From a bacterium (GTDB lineage Bacteria; SAR324; XYD2-FULL-50-16): 64,000 nucleotides of DNA. This document shows, one piece after another, positions 51,815-60,775 of the stretch. The stretch covers positions 62,001 through 126,000 of the forward strand of contig JAHJTV010000103.1 of assembly GCA_018829445.1 (NCBI GenBank), written 5' to 3'. Every line of letters begins with the position of its first letter. Position 1 is the stretch's first letter. The notes beneath the pieces are model-generated. The model was not told the DNA's origin and ran no database searches. It saw nothing but the letters and a program-made list of their open reading frames with translations. Position numbers and translations under genes: made by a program.

Positions 51815-51815
51815 C
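51780..51815. repeat. 12-bp-arm palindrome at the broken gene end
   Basis: GTTGAGAAATCG (51780-51791) and CGATTTCTCAAC (51804-51815) with a 12-base spacer TTCCTCCTCCTT. It sits exactly where the aminopeptidase N-terminus is lost, so it may mark the deletion or rearrangement. Confidence 0.6.
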
Positions 51816-51835
51816 AGGCCCGGTTAAACTCCTCA

Positions 51836-52366
51836 TCAATTGTCCAGTGCAAGCGGTTTTTCGCAGAAAGCAGCAAGGGTTTCTGCCTTTTTTTTCAATC
51901 CTTCAGAATACCGGTTATTCAGTATCTCGATATCCAGGCGCTCCCCGTTCTTCAAATTAATATATAATTTACAGGTCTCTTTTTTAGCAAAGCTATTCTT
52001 TTTAAAACCATCCTCGCTTATGGGAGTATTTCCTATGCGTCCTCTGACAAATCTCTCAATCCCAATTGAATCCAGGGCATCCAGGGGAATGGTTTTGCGG
52101 CTGAATAAGAGCAGAAGACCGTGATGCTTCTGCACAATTTGTTTGCTCTTATCAAAGATCCAAGCTTCATAATAGCAACCCGATAAAACAGACAGAATGA
52201 TAAAAACGATAGGGCCCGTATTGGAACCCGTCGAGCCTGAATCGAAAACCAGGGCAAAACCCAAATAAGCTGCAAGTCCTAAAAAGAAAATACGAAATCC
52301 CCTGTGTAATGAGAGTATTAACACATCACCCCCTTTTCTCCTGATAACAAAGGACAGAATGGACAT
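51836..52366 (-). CDS. Membrane protein of unknown function, PH-like C-terminus
   Basis: About 176 residues from the ATG at 52366, which has AGGAG eight bases upstream. Two hydrophobic helices (about 22-42 and 52-66) are followed by a soluble region with KHHGLLLLFSRKTIPLDALDSIGIERF, resembling the bacterial PH-like domains of small membrane proteins, though I cannot be sure. Function unknown. It lies in a row with a DUF5329-like gene and an MFS gene, all on the minus strand, and the broken aminopeptidase follows. Confidence 0.6.
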   Translation of the reverse strand: MSILSFVIRRKGGDVLILSLHRGFRIFFLGLAAYLGFALVFDSGSTGSNTGPIVFIILSVLSGCYYEAWIFDKSKQIVQKHHGLLLLFSRKTIPLDALDSIGIERFVRGRIGNTPISEDGFKKNSFAKKETCKLYINLKNGERLDIEILNNRYSEGLKKKAETLAAFCEKPLALDN

Positions 52367-52394
52367 AAGCAAATCTCCTGTTTTCGATTAGGAA

Positions 52395-52766
52395 TTACTG
52401 ACTTTTGATAATTTCCAACTTTTTATACAACCAGTCACGGGAATTGACAGTGCGGCCGTCCCTGTATTTAATCTGATAGGGTTTTCCAGAGAGTGATGAT
52501 TCCGAAGCCAGTCTGTTGATGAACATCTCTGCTGTCCACTCTTCCTTGTTCGGGGCAAACCAGCTATCCATCGCTCTCTCCATCTTCATCTTCAGGTGAG
52601 TGACGGCTTCGGCTGGTGAATGCTCTGTTCCATTGCGTACAAATACCCCTTCGAGCTTGCCAATCTCTTGCAACAAATAATCAATCCTGGTTTTCTCCAC
52701 CTTCCAGTTTCCCCAAACAGGAAAAGTGAAAAGAAGTATAATCAGCAATAAAACCGGTTTTTTCAT
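52395..52766 (-). CDS. Secreted DUF5329-like protein
   Basis: A 123-residue protein with a Sec signal peptide (about 1-19, ending VWGNW). The mature part has IDYLLQEIGKLEGVFVRNGTEHSPAEAVTHLKMKM and SSLSGKPYQIKYRDGRTVNSRDWLYKKL, which I recognise as a DUF5329 pattern (R-N-G-x-E-x-x-x-x-E-A-x-x-H-L-x-x-K, S-x-x-S-G-x-P-Y). Function unknown, probably periplasmic. It is 16 bases downstream of the MFS gene, so likely co-transcribed. Confidence 0.7.
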   Translation of the reverse strand: MKKPVLLLIILLFTFPVWGNWKVEKTRIDYLLQEIGKLEGVFVRNGTEHSPAEAVTHLKMKMERAMDSWFAPNKEEWTAEMFINRLASESSLSGKPYQIKYRDGRTVNSRDWLYKKLEIIKSQ

Positions 52767-52782
52767 ACGTGTTTTATACCTT

Positions 52783-54048
52783 TTAGGTGAGATCCCTGCC
52801 CTCTTTTACATTTTTATCCATGTTCCGCAGACTGGAACTCAATCCCAGGAATAGCAGGGAAGCCAGGACTACCAGCGCTGATGCCAAAGCCACAGCAAAA
52901 GGAGCTCCAAATGCTTCCGCCACAGCTGCAACCGGTAGGGTTCCCAACAAGGGAAGAGAAAAGGACATCATCAGAAAACTGGTGATGCGTCCCCGTACCC
53001 GATCCGGAATCAAAAGCTGGATGGAGGTATTGTTCAATGTATTAAAAATACTCATAAAAACATTGGCAAGGAATGCCAGCAGCAATCCCAGTAGAAAATA
53101 AGGGCTGATGGAAAACAGAAAAAGTGCTGCACCAAAGGCTAAAACACTGATCATCATTCGTTTCAAATGGCCATAAGTATCTTTGATCATGGCAACCCAC
53201 AGGGCTCCCACAAATCCTCCAATTCCAAATGCAGCGCCTAAAAAGCCAAAGCCTCGCGGGCCAACATCCCAGACTTTCTCGGCAAATACCACCAGAAGGT
53301 TCTGAAACGGCATCGCCAGAAACATGGGAACAAGACCGAACATCAGGAGGATAAGGATCAGTCGGTGCTCTTTGATATATGTAAACCCTTCAACAATACT
53401 ATCTTTTGGTGAAAGTCGTTTCATATCCTGCGACGGTTTGGAGCTGTCAACCTTTGTCATGAACAGCAGGCCAATTCCAAAAAGAGACACACCCAGGGCA
53501 TATGCGTGCTTAGCCCCAGCAAAATCGATCAGCAACCCGGCTGCAGCTGGGCCCAGCACCCTGGTAAGATTGACCATACCCATGTTGATCGCCATGGCAC
53601 GTTCCAGGTTTGATTTACCAACAACGTTAACAACGATTGCATTTCGGGCTGGCATGATAAAGGGAAAAGCGCTGCCAATAATGGCAGCTGAACATAGAAG
53701 ATGCCAGAACTCCAGGAGATCCAATTGTAGGAGAATTAAAATGAGCAGGTCGATTAAAAACACGGCCGCCTGCCCAATTATAATCAGGTTGCGTCGATCT
53801 TTTCTGTCAGCCATCATGCCGCCAAACGGGCTGAGAAAGAACATGGGGACCGCAATGGCAAACATTACGACACCAAGGGCAAGTTCGCTGTCCGTCAATT
53901 TAAAAGCAAGCCAGGCCCGCATCACATTTTGCGCCTGCATGGCGAAAAAGAATGCGAAGTTACTCGTTAGCAACCACTTAAACTGACTGTTTTTTAGCGG
54001 GGACAGGGGCGTGTTAGAATTGGCCAAAGGAGAAAGATTATTCTTCAT
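52783..54048 (-). CDS. MFS transporter (MFS_3/enterobactin-exporter-like)
   Basis: A 421-residue protein with about 12 helices. It has the MFS cytoplasmic motif GGMMADRKDRRN after the second helix and a central polar loop near residues 200-215. The sequence FPFIMPARNAIVVNVVG in the fourth-fifth helix region and the DRVRGRITSFLMM segment are typical of MFS_3/EntS-like exporters. Substrate unknown. The opposite-strand frame of 220 codons over it is a shadow. It begins the minus-strand row of small genes. Confidence 0.85.
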   Translation of the reverse strand: MKNNLSPLANSNTPLSPLKNSQFKWLLTSNFAFFFAMQAQNVMRAWLAFKLTDSELALGVVMFAIAVPMFFLSPFGGMMADRKDRRNLIIIGQAAVFLIDLLILILLQLDLLEFWHLLCSAAIIGSAFPFIMPARNAIVVNVVGKSNLERAMAINMGMVNLTRVLGPAAAGLLIDFAGAKHAYALGVSLFGIGLLFMTKVDSSKPSQDMKRLSPKDSIVEGFTYIKEHRLILILLMFGLVPMFLAMPFQNLLVVFAEKVWDVGPRGFGFLGAAFGIGGFVGALWVAMIKDTYGHLKRMMISVLAFGAALFLFSISPYFLLGLLLAFLANVFMSIFNTLNNTSIQLLIPDRVRGRITSFLMMSFSLPLLGTLPVAAVAEAFGAPFAVALASALVVLASLLFLGLSSSLRNMDKNVKEGRDLT

Positions 54049-54232
54049 TCATCCGCCTGATTATTTTAAAGAGAAGTGATCTTATGGTTTTAAAATAATA
54101 CCGTACGGGTTCCTAAATCCTTCAAAATATATTTTTAAAAAGTTGTTCAACACCCCTGTTTAAATAAAAAATTCTATGGAGCTAAAACTGTCAATCCGAC
54201 AGCCAAATCTGCTTTTTCACATCAACAGTGGA

Positions 54233-55039
54233 TCATTTCCCTTTGAATACCGGTTTTCTTTTCTCCATAAAGGCAGCAATCGCTTCCAGGGCATCCTCTG
54301 AAATCATGGCAGCGGCATTTTTCTGTGCAACATACTGTAGCCCCGGATAAATACCATTATCCCTGGAATAAATCAAAACATCCTTTGCTCCTTGCACTGC
54401 CAACGGGGCCAGGCCTGCAATTTCCAAGGCCAGTTTTTCTGCTTCCTGAAAAAGAGCTTCCTTGTCTTCGCAAATCCGGGTTATAAATCCCATTTTCAGG
54501 GCTTCCTCAGCCGAAAAATCCCGCCCTGTCAGTGCCAGTTCTCTAAACCAGCCATGTCCTATGATATGTGGTAGGCGCTGAAGTGTTCCCACATCTGCAA
54601 TCACAGCCAACCTGACTTCCCGGACACTGAAAACGGCATCTTTTGAAGCGATTCGAATATCACAGGCGCTCAACAGATCAACACCACCGCCGATGCAATG
54701 GCTGTGAACTGCAGCTATGACGGGCTTTGTGCACTTTTCAATACAACTGGCCGCCTCTTGACCTTTTAAAATTGTTTTTCGCAGATTTTCTCTTGAATCA
54801 GCTCCACCACCTGTAACAAGAGAAGCCAAACCTGCCAGATCAATCCCGGAAGAAAAGCATGAGCCTTCTCCCTTAATAACAACTACCCGGATTTCCGGAT
54901 CATTATCAAAATCTTTGAAGTGATCTACAATGTCATTGAAAAAAGCAAGCCCCATGGCGTTGCGTCTTTCAGGGTTATTGAGGATCAACCAGGCAATATG
55001 GTCTTTTTTTTCAACAACAAATGGGTTTTTCTCAGTCAT
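54233..55039 (-). CDS. Dienoyl-CoA-isomerase-like crotonase
   Basis: About 268 residues from the ATG at 55039; a GTG 12 bases upstream is less likely. A crotonase fold with GEGSCFSSGIDLAGL and HCIGGGVDLLSACDIRI. Where hydratases have Glu it has Asp (GGGVD). The following EVRLAVIADVGTLQRLP is the pattern of delta(3,5)-delta(2,4)-dienoyl-CoA isomerases (mammalian ECH1 type), with FSVRE supplying the other acid. That activity would help oxidise odd-position unsaturated acyl chains. It is isolated from the other crotonases and divergently placed to an MFS gene. Confidence 0.85.
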   Translation of the reverse strand: MTEKNPFVVEKKDHIAWLILNNPERRNAMGLAFFNDIVDHFKDFDNDPEIRVVVIKGEGSCFSSGIDLAGLASLVTGGGADSRENLRKTILKGQEAASCIEKCTKPVIAAVHSHCIGGGVDLLSACDIRIASKDAVFSVREVRLAVIADVGTLQRLPHIIGHGWFRELALTGRDFSAEEALKMGFITRICEDKEALFQEAEKLALEIAGLAPLAVQGAKDVLIYSRDNGIYPGLQYVAQKNAAAMISEDALEAIAAFMEKRKPVFKGK

Positions 55040-55624
55040 AACATGTCTCACAAGGTCGTTTTATTGATTTAAAATATGGTTTTTAATCAGTGTCAGGTTA
55101 CTGAATCTTCAAATATCAAACAATGAGATGCAGATAGAGTATCAAACCTTCCGACCGGTTTTTAATTGTTACCATTTTGGTTGATAAAATATCTGCTGTG
55201 AACTAATATTACCCGGTTAATATTGTCAAGTTATTTCTGTTGCTTTCTATGATATATTGAAAAAGGTTACATTTATTAATTATTTTAAATTGTTGAATAT
55301 AAGGATATATTATCACTAATATCGCCATTTAAGGATTAGAACAAACATGGTTAGTGTTATTAACTTACATATAAAAAGCAAAACACATTATGCTTTTTTT
55401 TAAATTCAATTAACAAATGGATGAGATCTCAAAAAAAAGAGAGACGAATGCTTTGACTCCTTTTGTCTAAGTTCTTATCATCTATGATAAACATTTACTG
55501 TAACCATTTTGATTGATCTCTTCCGCTTTACTGCGGGCATTCTCCTTAATCGCAGAAAGAACGTAACTTCAGAATGGGTAGGCTTCCATTCTGAATGATG
55601 TGTTATTTTAATTAAATTGACAAT
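55040..55624. other. AT-rich divergent intergenic region
   Basis: 585 bases between the divergent isomerase and MFS genes. It includes the dyad AATATTA-N6-TAATATT (55205-55224), on the isomerase side, and the 10-bp-arm palindrome at 55568-55595, on the MFS side. No ORF of interest. Confidence 0.5.
55568..55595 (+). promoter_or_regulatory. 10-bp-arm palindrome ahead of the MFS gene
   Basis: TTCAGAATGG (55568-55577) and CCATTCTGAA (55586-55595) with an eight-base loop, 29 bases before the MFS start. It could be an operator or a leader hairpin. No clear promoter hexamers were identified next to it. Confidence 0.45.
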
Positions 55625-56983
55625 ATGTCTGTACTCAACGATCTCCAAAGTCTGCCACCGGACTCGCGAAAATTTCTTGTTTTCACCGGCTTTAATCTTG
55701 TTTCCTGGCAGTGTATTGTGGGAACTGTGCTGGTATTATTCAGTCGCGCATTGGGAATGCCCTCTTCATGGGTTGGCACCCTGCTTTCCTTTTTACCTTT
55801 ATCCATGCTGCTAGTCATTTTCAGCATTCCTGCTGTTGAAACTTATGGCCCAAGAAAGCTGTTGATCGTTACCTGGCTGATGCGAAACATAGTTGCATCA
55901 TTCATTTTGACCATCCCTTTGGCGATTTATCTCTGGGATATTGAGATTTCCTGGTACATTCTTCTGTTTTCGATACTATGTTTTTCCTTGGTCAGAGCAT
56001 TTGGTGTAGGGGCTTGGTTCCCTTGGCTTCATGAACTTGTACCAAAGAACAGGATGGGAGCTTTTTTTTCCGTGGAGACCATCCTGGCTCAGGTACTGAC
56101 TGTTCTTGTAACCTTTGGACTTGCCGTCATTCTGACAATTAACAATGGACTGGAACGGTTTTACTGGATTTACGGAATTGGTATCACAGCCGGATTACTA
56201 AGCGTCTGGTTCGCAAGGTATATACCCGGTGGTATCAGCCATTCCTTGAATACCGACCCTTCCGAGAAGTTTCTGGTACTGCGGCATGCTTTGAGGGATA
56301 AAAAATATCTGCAGTTTATCATGTTGATTATCCTGAGCATATCGGCAATTGCCTGGATAAATGTCTCATCTATCCTTTATTTAAGGGATGTGCTTGGGTA
56401 TTCGGATTCCAAAATCATGAATCTGGTGACGGTTGGCGCCATAGGAGTTGCTTTGGCCGTTCAATTCAGTTCAAAAATTCTCGAATCATTCAGGAGCAAG
56501 GTAATCCTGTCTTTTCTGATGGCCTTGCAGATGCTGATCAGTATTTGCTGGTGTTTGATATCTCCCGATATTAAGAGTACTCTTTTTTATACACTACCGC
56601 TGATTGTCTTTGGGGCGATTATCAATGCGGGTTTCATAATTGTGGCTTCACAGATGATGATGGGTATGGCACCGAACCAGGATCGGGTGGGATACACCTC
56701 TCTTTGGATTACCGGAACTTCAATATCCAACGGAATTCCCCCCATTCTCTCCGGATGGTTGATAAGGTTGTTTCAAATGCCGGGATACCGAACCTGTTTT
56801 TTGCTGGCAGCAGGTTCCGCAACTATTGTGGCCATCCTCTGGAGTAGATTCAGATGGGATGAGGAGGAAAAGATTTTAAATATTCATCATATCGTAAAAC
56901 CCCATCAACCATTACGCACGTTACAGCGTATTACCTGGCTGGTGCGTAGCAGGAAAAAAAATAACTCCCACAAGCGGCATTGA
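55625..56983 (+). CDS. MFS transporter
   Basis: A 452-residue protein with about 12 hydrophobic helices and a basic C-terminal tail of about 50 residues. The opening GTVLVLFSRALGMPSSWVGTLLSFLPLSM and the polar centre after ARYIPGGISHSL fit an MFS permease, but the family-defining D-R-x-G motif is weak (ETYGPRKLL in its place), so it is a divergent member. Substrate unknown. The ATG has no good ribosome-binding site. A second gene cluster starts 276 bases downstream. Confidence 0.75.
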   Translation: MSVLNDLQSLPPDSRKFLVFTGFNLVSWQCIVGTVLVLFSRALGMPSSWVGTLLSFLPLSMLLVIFSIPAVETYGPRKLLIVTWLMRNIVASFILTIPLAIYLWDIEISWYILLFSILCFSLVRAFGVGAWFPWLHELVPKNRMGAFFSVETILAQVLTVLVTFGLAVILTINNGLERFYWIYGIGITAGLLSVWFARYIPGGISHSLNTDPSEKFLVLRHALRDKKYLQFIMLIILSISAIAWINVSSILYLRDVLGYSDSKIMNLVTVGAIGVALAVQFSSKILESFRSKVILSFLMALQMLISICWCLISPDIKSTLFYTLPLIVFGAIINAGFIIVASQMMMGMAPNQDRVGYTSLWITGTSISNGIPPILSGWLIRLFQMPGYRTCFLLAAGSATIVAILWSRFRWDEEEKILNIHHIVKPHQPLRTLQRITWLVRSRKKNNSHKRH

Positions 56984-57259
56984 ATCGATCTGATATTGGT
57001 GTTTTTATTTGAACCATGGATCATCATTGGGGAAATTCCCTCCTTCGTCCGTATCCTCAAAAAACCTGCTTGCCTTTCTCTATCCAATCAGGATAAAAAT
57101 TGAAAAAAAATGATATATACGATTTTTTTTGAAAACACTTGTTTACCATAACCAACCAGTTGCTTTAGAGTTCTCCATAAATAACCTGGTTTAGCTGTCC
57201 TTTCCAATGAGGAACGACTCTCATCCGTTTTTCATCAATAACTATTAAACAGGTATTGA

Positions 57260-58384
57260 GTGAAATATTTCAAGAAAAGATCATTCATTGCTTTTGCCAT
57301 TCCTTTATGCGCAGTTTTAATCGCTTTGACCATTGGAGCTATTATGCTGGCTTCACTGGGAGCTAATCCTTTCAGCGGTTATGCAACCATGTTCAAGGCT
57401 GCCTTTGGCAGTTTGGACGGGATTTCCAATACTTCAGTCAAATCCATTCCATTGCTGCTGGTAGGAGTCGGAATCTGTATTGCTTTTCGCGCTAACGTCG
57501 TTAATATCGGAGGAGAAGGGCAGATGGTAATGGGAGCGCTATTCGCCACTTCCTTGGCCCTGGCTCTACCCGGACTGCCTTCCCTTATCTTGATCCCTCT
57601 GGTGCTGATGGCTGGTGCAATAGGAGGAGCAATCTGGGGTGGAATATCCGGAGCGTTAAAAGCCTACTTTAATGTCAGTGAAATATTGAGCACCATTATG
57701 CTGAATATTGTCGCTGTGCAATTTATGAACTTTTTACTACGGGGACCTTTAATTGACCCCGGTGAACTAGAACGGGGGACAAGAATTCCCCAGACAGCCC
57801 GTTTACCTGAAAGCACGGATCTTCCGATTCTATTGGAAGGGTTGCGCATGCACCTGGGATTTGTAGTCGCCCTGTTGGTAGCGATTGCGGCTTATTTTTT
57901 ATTGTGGCGGACTTCGATTGGTTTCCGTTTAAGATCGGTGGGACATAGTCGTGAGGCAGCCCGTTATGCCGGGATATCAGTACAAAAAAATATTGTAGGT
58001 GCCCTGGCTTTGAGTGGTGCCATGGCTGGCATTGCGGGAGCTATTCTGGTTTTCGGCAGTGAATCCCATCGCATGGTTACCGATGGTTCCAGTACAGGAT
58101 TTACCGGGAGTGCCGGATTCAACGGTATCGTGGTGGCGCTGCTGGCAGGATTGCACCCTTTGTGGTCAATCCCATCGGCCATGTTGTTTGGAGGAATGCT
58201 GGTAGGAGCAAACGCACTGCAGAGAGCTGCACAGGTACCATCCGCCTTAATTATTGCACTGAATGGTTTAATTGTTGTTTTTGTGGTCAGCTCCGAGTAT
58301 TTTAGAAAACGATCCTTACAGGCAGGCAGGGTGGATGCTTTGGAAACCGAAAATGTGTCGGAAGCCAGGGGAGGAGGATCATGA
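57260..58384 (+). CDS. BMP-type ABC transporter permease 1
   Basis: A 374-residue inner-membrane permease starting at GTG. About nine hydrophobic helices and the branched-chain/nucleoside-type permease signature (GEGQMVMGALFATSLAL near residue 90; GHSREAARYAGISVQKNI coupling segment near residue 235). It matches the permease paired with BMP-family binding proteins (NupP/YufP-like), which import nucleosides or related compounds. The gene end overlaps the next by four bases (ATGA). Confidence 0.88.
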   Translation: MKYFKKRSFIAFAIPLCAVLIALTIGAIMLASLGANPFSGYATMFKAAFGSLDGISNTSVKSIPLLLVGVGICIAFRANVVNIGGEGQMVMGALFATSLALALPGLPSLILIPLVLMAGAIGGAIWGGISGALKAYFNVSEILSTIMLNIVAVQFMNFLLRGPLIDPGELERGTRIPQTARLPESTDLPILLEGLRMHLGFVVALLVAIAAYFLLWRTSIGFRLRSVGHSREAARYAGISVQKNIVGALALSGAMAGIAGAILVFGSESHRMVTDGSSTGFTGSAGFNGIVVALLAGLHPLWSIPSAMLFGGMLVGANALQRAAQVPSALIIALNGLIVVFVVSSEYFRKRSLQAGRVDALETENVSEARGGGS

Positions 58385-59313
58385 TTGATTCCTTTACGTT
58401 AATGATTATTGTGGCAACCATCGCTTCCGGTATTCGTCTGGCCACTCCCTTTTTACTGGCATCATTGGGAGAAGCGTTAGGTCAGCGTAGCGGAGTTTTA
58501 AACCTGGGCGTTGACGGTGTAATGCTAATCGGGGCTTTTGGAGCGTATTACGCGGTTTTAACGACCAATAATCTTTTCTATGGACTGGTTGTCGGCATCG
58601 GACTTGGACTACTCATCGGAGTCTTCTATTCTTTTATCACGATAAATCTTCGGGCTGAACAAGGAGTTAGCGGTATTGGCATCTATCTTTTTGGCCTGGG
58701 AATGAGCGACCTGCTGTTTCAAAAACTGGTAGGAACTCCCAGACCCATCTTGCCTTTTATGCCTCTGGATATTCCTTTTCTTTCCCAATTACCGATTTTG
58801 GGCGAGATGCTTTTTCAGCACAGTCTCATCGTTTACCTCGCTTTCGGTCTTGTTCCCATTATGTCATATGTGCTGAAGCATACAACTTATGGCTTAAATG
58901 TACGAGCCATCGGCGAAAACCCGGAGGCAGCAGACAGCCTTGGAGTCAGTGTATTGGCTGTCAGGTATTCTACTCTTATTATCGGTAACGGACTGGCCGG
59001 ACTTGCAGGAGCTGCCTTGGCAATAGAAATGGGCATTTTTCAGCAGAACCTGACCAATGCTATGGGTTTTATAGCTATTGCACTTGTTTACTTCGGTGCA
59101 TGGAGCCCAAAAGGTGTAATGATCGGTTCTCTGGTGTTCGGTCTGGTTCAGGCCATTGTGCTTCAATTCAAGACATTTGGTATCATACCACGCAGTGCAT
59201 CGGATCTGGCTGCCATGGCACCGGCAATTATCACCATTTTGGCTCTCGTCATTGTGGCAAAACGTTTTCGACAGCCAGCCGCACTGACAAAACCATATGT
59301 TCGAGGGGGTTGA
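58381..59313 (+). CDS. BMP-type ABC transporter permease 2
   Basis: A 310-residue permease of the same family as the preceding one (NupQ/YufQ-like), with GQRSGVLNLGVDGVMLIGAFGAYYAV near residue 35 and the coupling segment AIGENPEAADSLGVSVLAVRY near residue 178. Together the two make the heterodimeric channel. The binding-protein gene follows after 72 bases. Confidence 0.88.
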   Translation: MIDSFTLMIIVATIASGIRLATPFLLASLGEALGQRSGVLNLGVDGVMLIGAFGAYYAVLTTNNLFYGLVVGIGLGLLIGVFYSFITINLRAEQGVSGIGIYLFGLGMSDLLFQKLVGTPRPILPFMPLDIPFLSQLPILGEMLFQHSLIVYLAFGLVPIMSYVLKHTTYGLNVRAIGENPEAADSLGVSVLAVRYSTLIIGNGLAGLAGAALAIEMGIFQQNLTNAMGFIAIALVYFGAWSPKGVMIGSLVFGLVQAIVLQFKTFGIIPRSASDLAAMAPAIITILALVIVAKRFRQPAALTKPYVRGG

Positions 59314-59385
59314 AATATTCACCGGCATTCAAATCCCGTGAGCATTTTTGCCACCATTTTAATTCACATCAAAAAGGAGAAAAAA

Positions 59386-60351
59386 ATGAGAAAGCTCAAA
59401 CTTGTCATGTTAACCCTTATATCCTTTGTTTTTCTATATTCATCATTGATGGCGGCCGATAAGACCCTGCGTGTTGCAATTGTGGCCCCCAGTGCAAGCA
59501 ATGATCTGGCTTTCACTCAAAGTATCGTTGATGGAATTAAGGCAATTCAAAAGAATAGAAATATAGAACTGGCCATCACAGACGGAACGTTTATCGTGGA
59601 AGACGCAGCAGCTGCTATTCGTGACTACGCCAAGCAGGGATATGATCTGGTTTTGGCACACGGATCTCAATATGGTGGTTCACTGAAAGAGATTGCACCT
59701 GATTTCCCCAATACTGCCTTTGCCTGGGGAACGTCAGCTGATACTTTTGGACTGTCGAATGTTTCTTCCTACGAAGCCGCCTCAGATGAAGGTGGATACG
59801 TCATGGGCGTTATGGCTGCTGCTATGAGTCGCAGGGGCTCTGTTGGTGTTATTGGTCCTATTGAAGTAGGCGATGCTAAACTGTATGTGGATGGATTCAT
59901 TGCCGGAGCAAAAGCAAGACGATCAAGTATCAGGGCTAATGTTAACTATATCGGTTCTTTCAGTGATGTAGCATTGGCAGCGGAAGCAGCCCGGGCTCAT
60001 ATGGCTGCCGGAGCAGATGTATTAACCGGAACCGCCCAAATGGTTGTTGGAGCTATTGGTGCTGCCAGGGCAAAAAGAGCTGCCTGGTTCGGAACTCAGG
60101 CGAACCAGACTGAATTGGCACCCGAAATCGTGGTTGCTTCACAGGTTTATAAATGGGAAGTGATTCTCAGCCAAATCATAGCGGATCTGGACAATGGCAT
60201 TAAAGGCGGCAAAATGTACGAAATCAATCTAAAAAATGGCGGCTTGGTTATTGAGTTTAACGACGCTTACAATCTGCCGGATGGCGTAAAACAAGCAGGG
60301 CTGCAGGCAATTGCCGAAATCAAAAACGGTTCAATTACAAAAACTCACTAA
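59386..60351 (+). CDS. BMP-family ABC substrate-binding protein
   Basis: About 321 residues from the ATG at 59386, with AAGGAG six bases upstream; the longer frame starting at 59338 is an artefact. A type I signal peptide ends near SLMAADK; there is no lipobox, as expected in a Gram-negative periplasm. The mature part fits the BMP/Med fold: DLAFTQSIVDGI, DLVLAHGSQYGGSLKEIAPDFPNTAFAWGT, GYVMGVMAAAMSRRGSVGVIGPIEV, YVDGFIAGAK. Ligand likely a purine nucleoside or related compound. Its ATPase gene lies 424 bases away, past a repeat region. Confidence 0.9.
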   Translation: MRKLKLVMLTLISFVFLYSSLMAADKTLRVAIVAPSASNDLAFTQSIVDGIKAIQKNRNIELAITDGTFIVEDAAAAIRDYAKQGYDLVLAHGSQYGGSLKEIAPDFPNTAFAWGTSADTFGLSNVSSYEAASDEGGYVMGVMAAAMSRRGSVGVIGPIEVGDAKLYVDGFIAGAKARRSSIRANVNYIGSFSDVALAAEAARAHMAAGADVLTGTAQMVVGAIGAARAKRAAWFGTQANQTELAPEIVVASQVYKWEVILSQIIADLDNGIKGGKMYEINLKNGGLVIEFNDAYNLPDGVKQAGLQAIAEIKNGSITKTH

Positions 60352-60454
60352 GATTGTTTGGTTGTCACTGTGCAGCCTGTGATACAATAGGAAATATCCT
60401 ATTATCCCATATTCGTTTGACTGGGCGTTTACCAGGTTTATGTCGCTAGGTGCA

Positions 60455-60723
60455 GGGAATATGGTAGGTCGGGGTTACCTCCCGCGCTTACTTAGCAAAA
60501 GATCATTAGTAGTTTTAAATTAGCAATTGATTATTGACCATTTGAAAAAGAATCATCAGCATAATTTGCAGATTTAAATAAAGAAACAATTAATAATCAA
60601 TTGATAATAGCTAATTGCTAATTGCCAATGAAACTTATTTTTATTTGCTCTTAAGTAAGCGCTTATGGGGTTACATCCCCACCGGAACCATCTCAAAGGC
60701 GGTCATGCAAGGCCGCCCTATCG
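60455..60723. repeat. Foldback element, copy interrupted by an insert
   Basis: The left end reads GGGAATATGGTAGGTCGGGG, the right end contains GGCCGCCCTATCG, and the right part (GGGGTTACATCCCC, then GGCGGTCATGCAAGGCCGCC) matches the copy at 28172-28252 with several changes. A 179-base segment with its own inverted ends separates the halves. Confidence 0.65.
60484..60662. mobile_element. MITE-like insert with inverted ends
   Basis: Ends GCGCTTACTTA-GCAAA (60484-60499) and the complement of GCGCTTACTTA-AGA-GCAAA (60642-60662). Inside is an AT-rich second dyad: TTAGCAATTGATTATT on the left, AATAATCAATTG with CTAATTGCTAA on the right. No ORF; 179 bases. A non-autonomous element nested in the foldback repeat is the simplest reading. 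Confidence 0.5.
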
Positions 60724-60775
60724 TTTTGATTAGGGAAATTGAAGAACAGATGTAACCAATTGGGTAAGGAATAAC

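Larger units (their letters stand above)
60352..60775. other. Repeat-filled gap between binding-protein and ATPase genes
   Basis: 424 bases with no ORF. It is taken up mostly by the interrupted foldback element (60455-60723) with its nested insert (60484-60662). The gap probably arose by insertion into an originally compact operon. Confidence 0.6.

Noticed and set aside
53324..53986. 220-codon plus-strand frame
   Set aside because: Lies entirely opposite the MFS gene, rich in Arg/Ser as a shadow frame would be.
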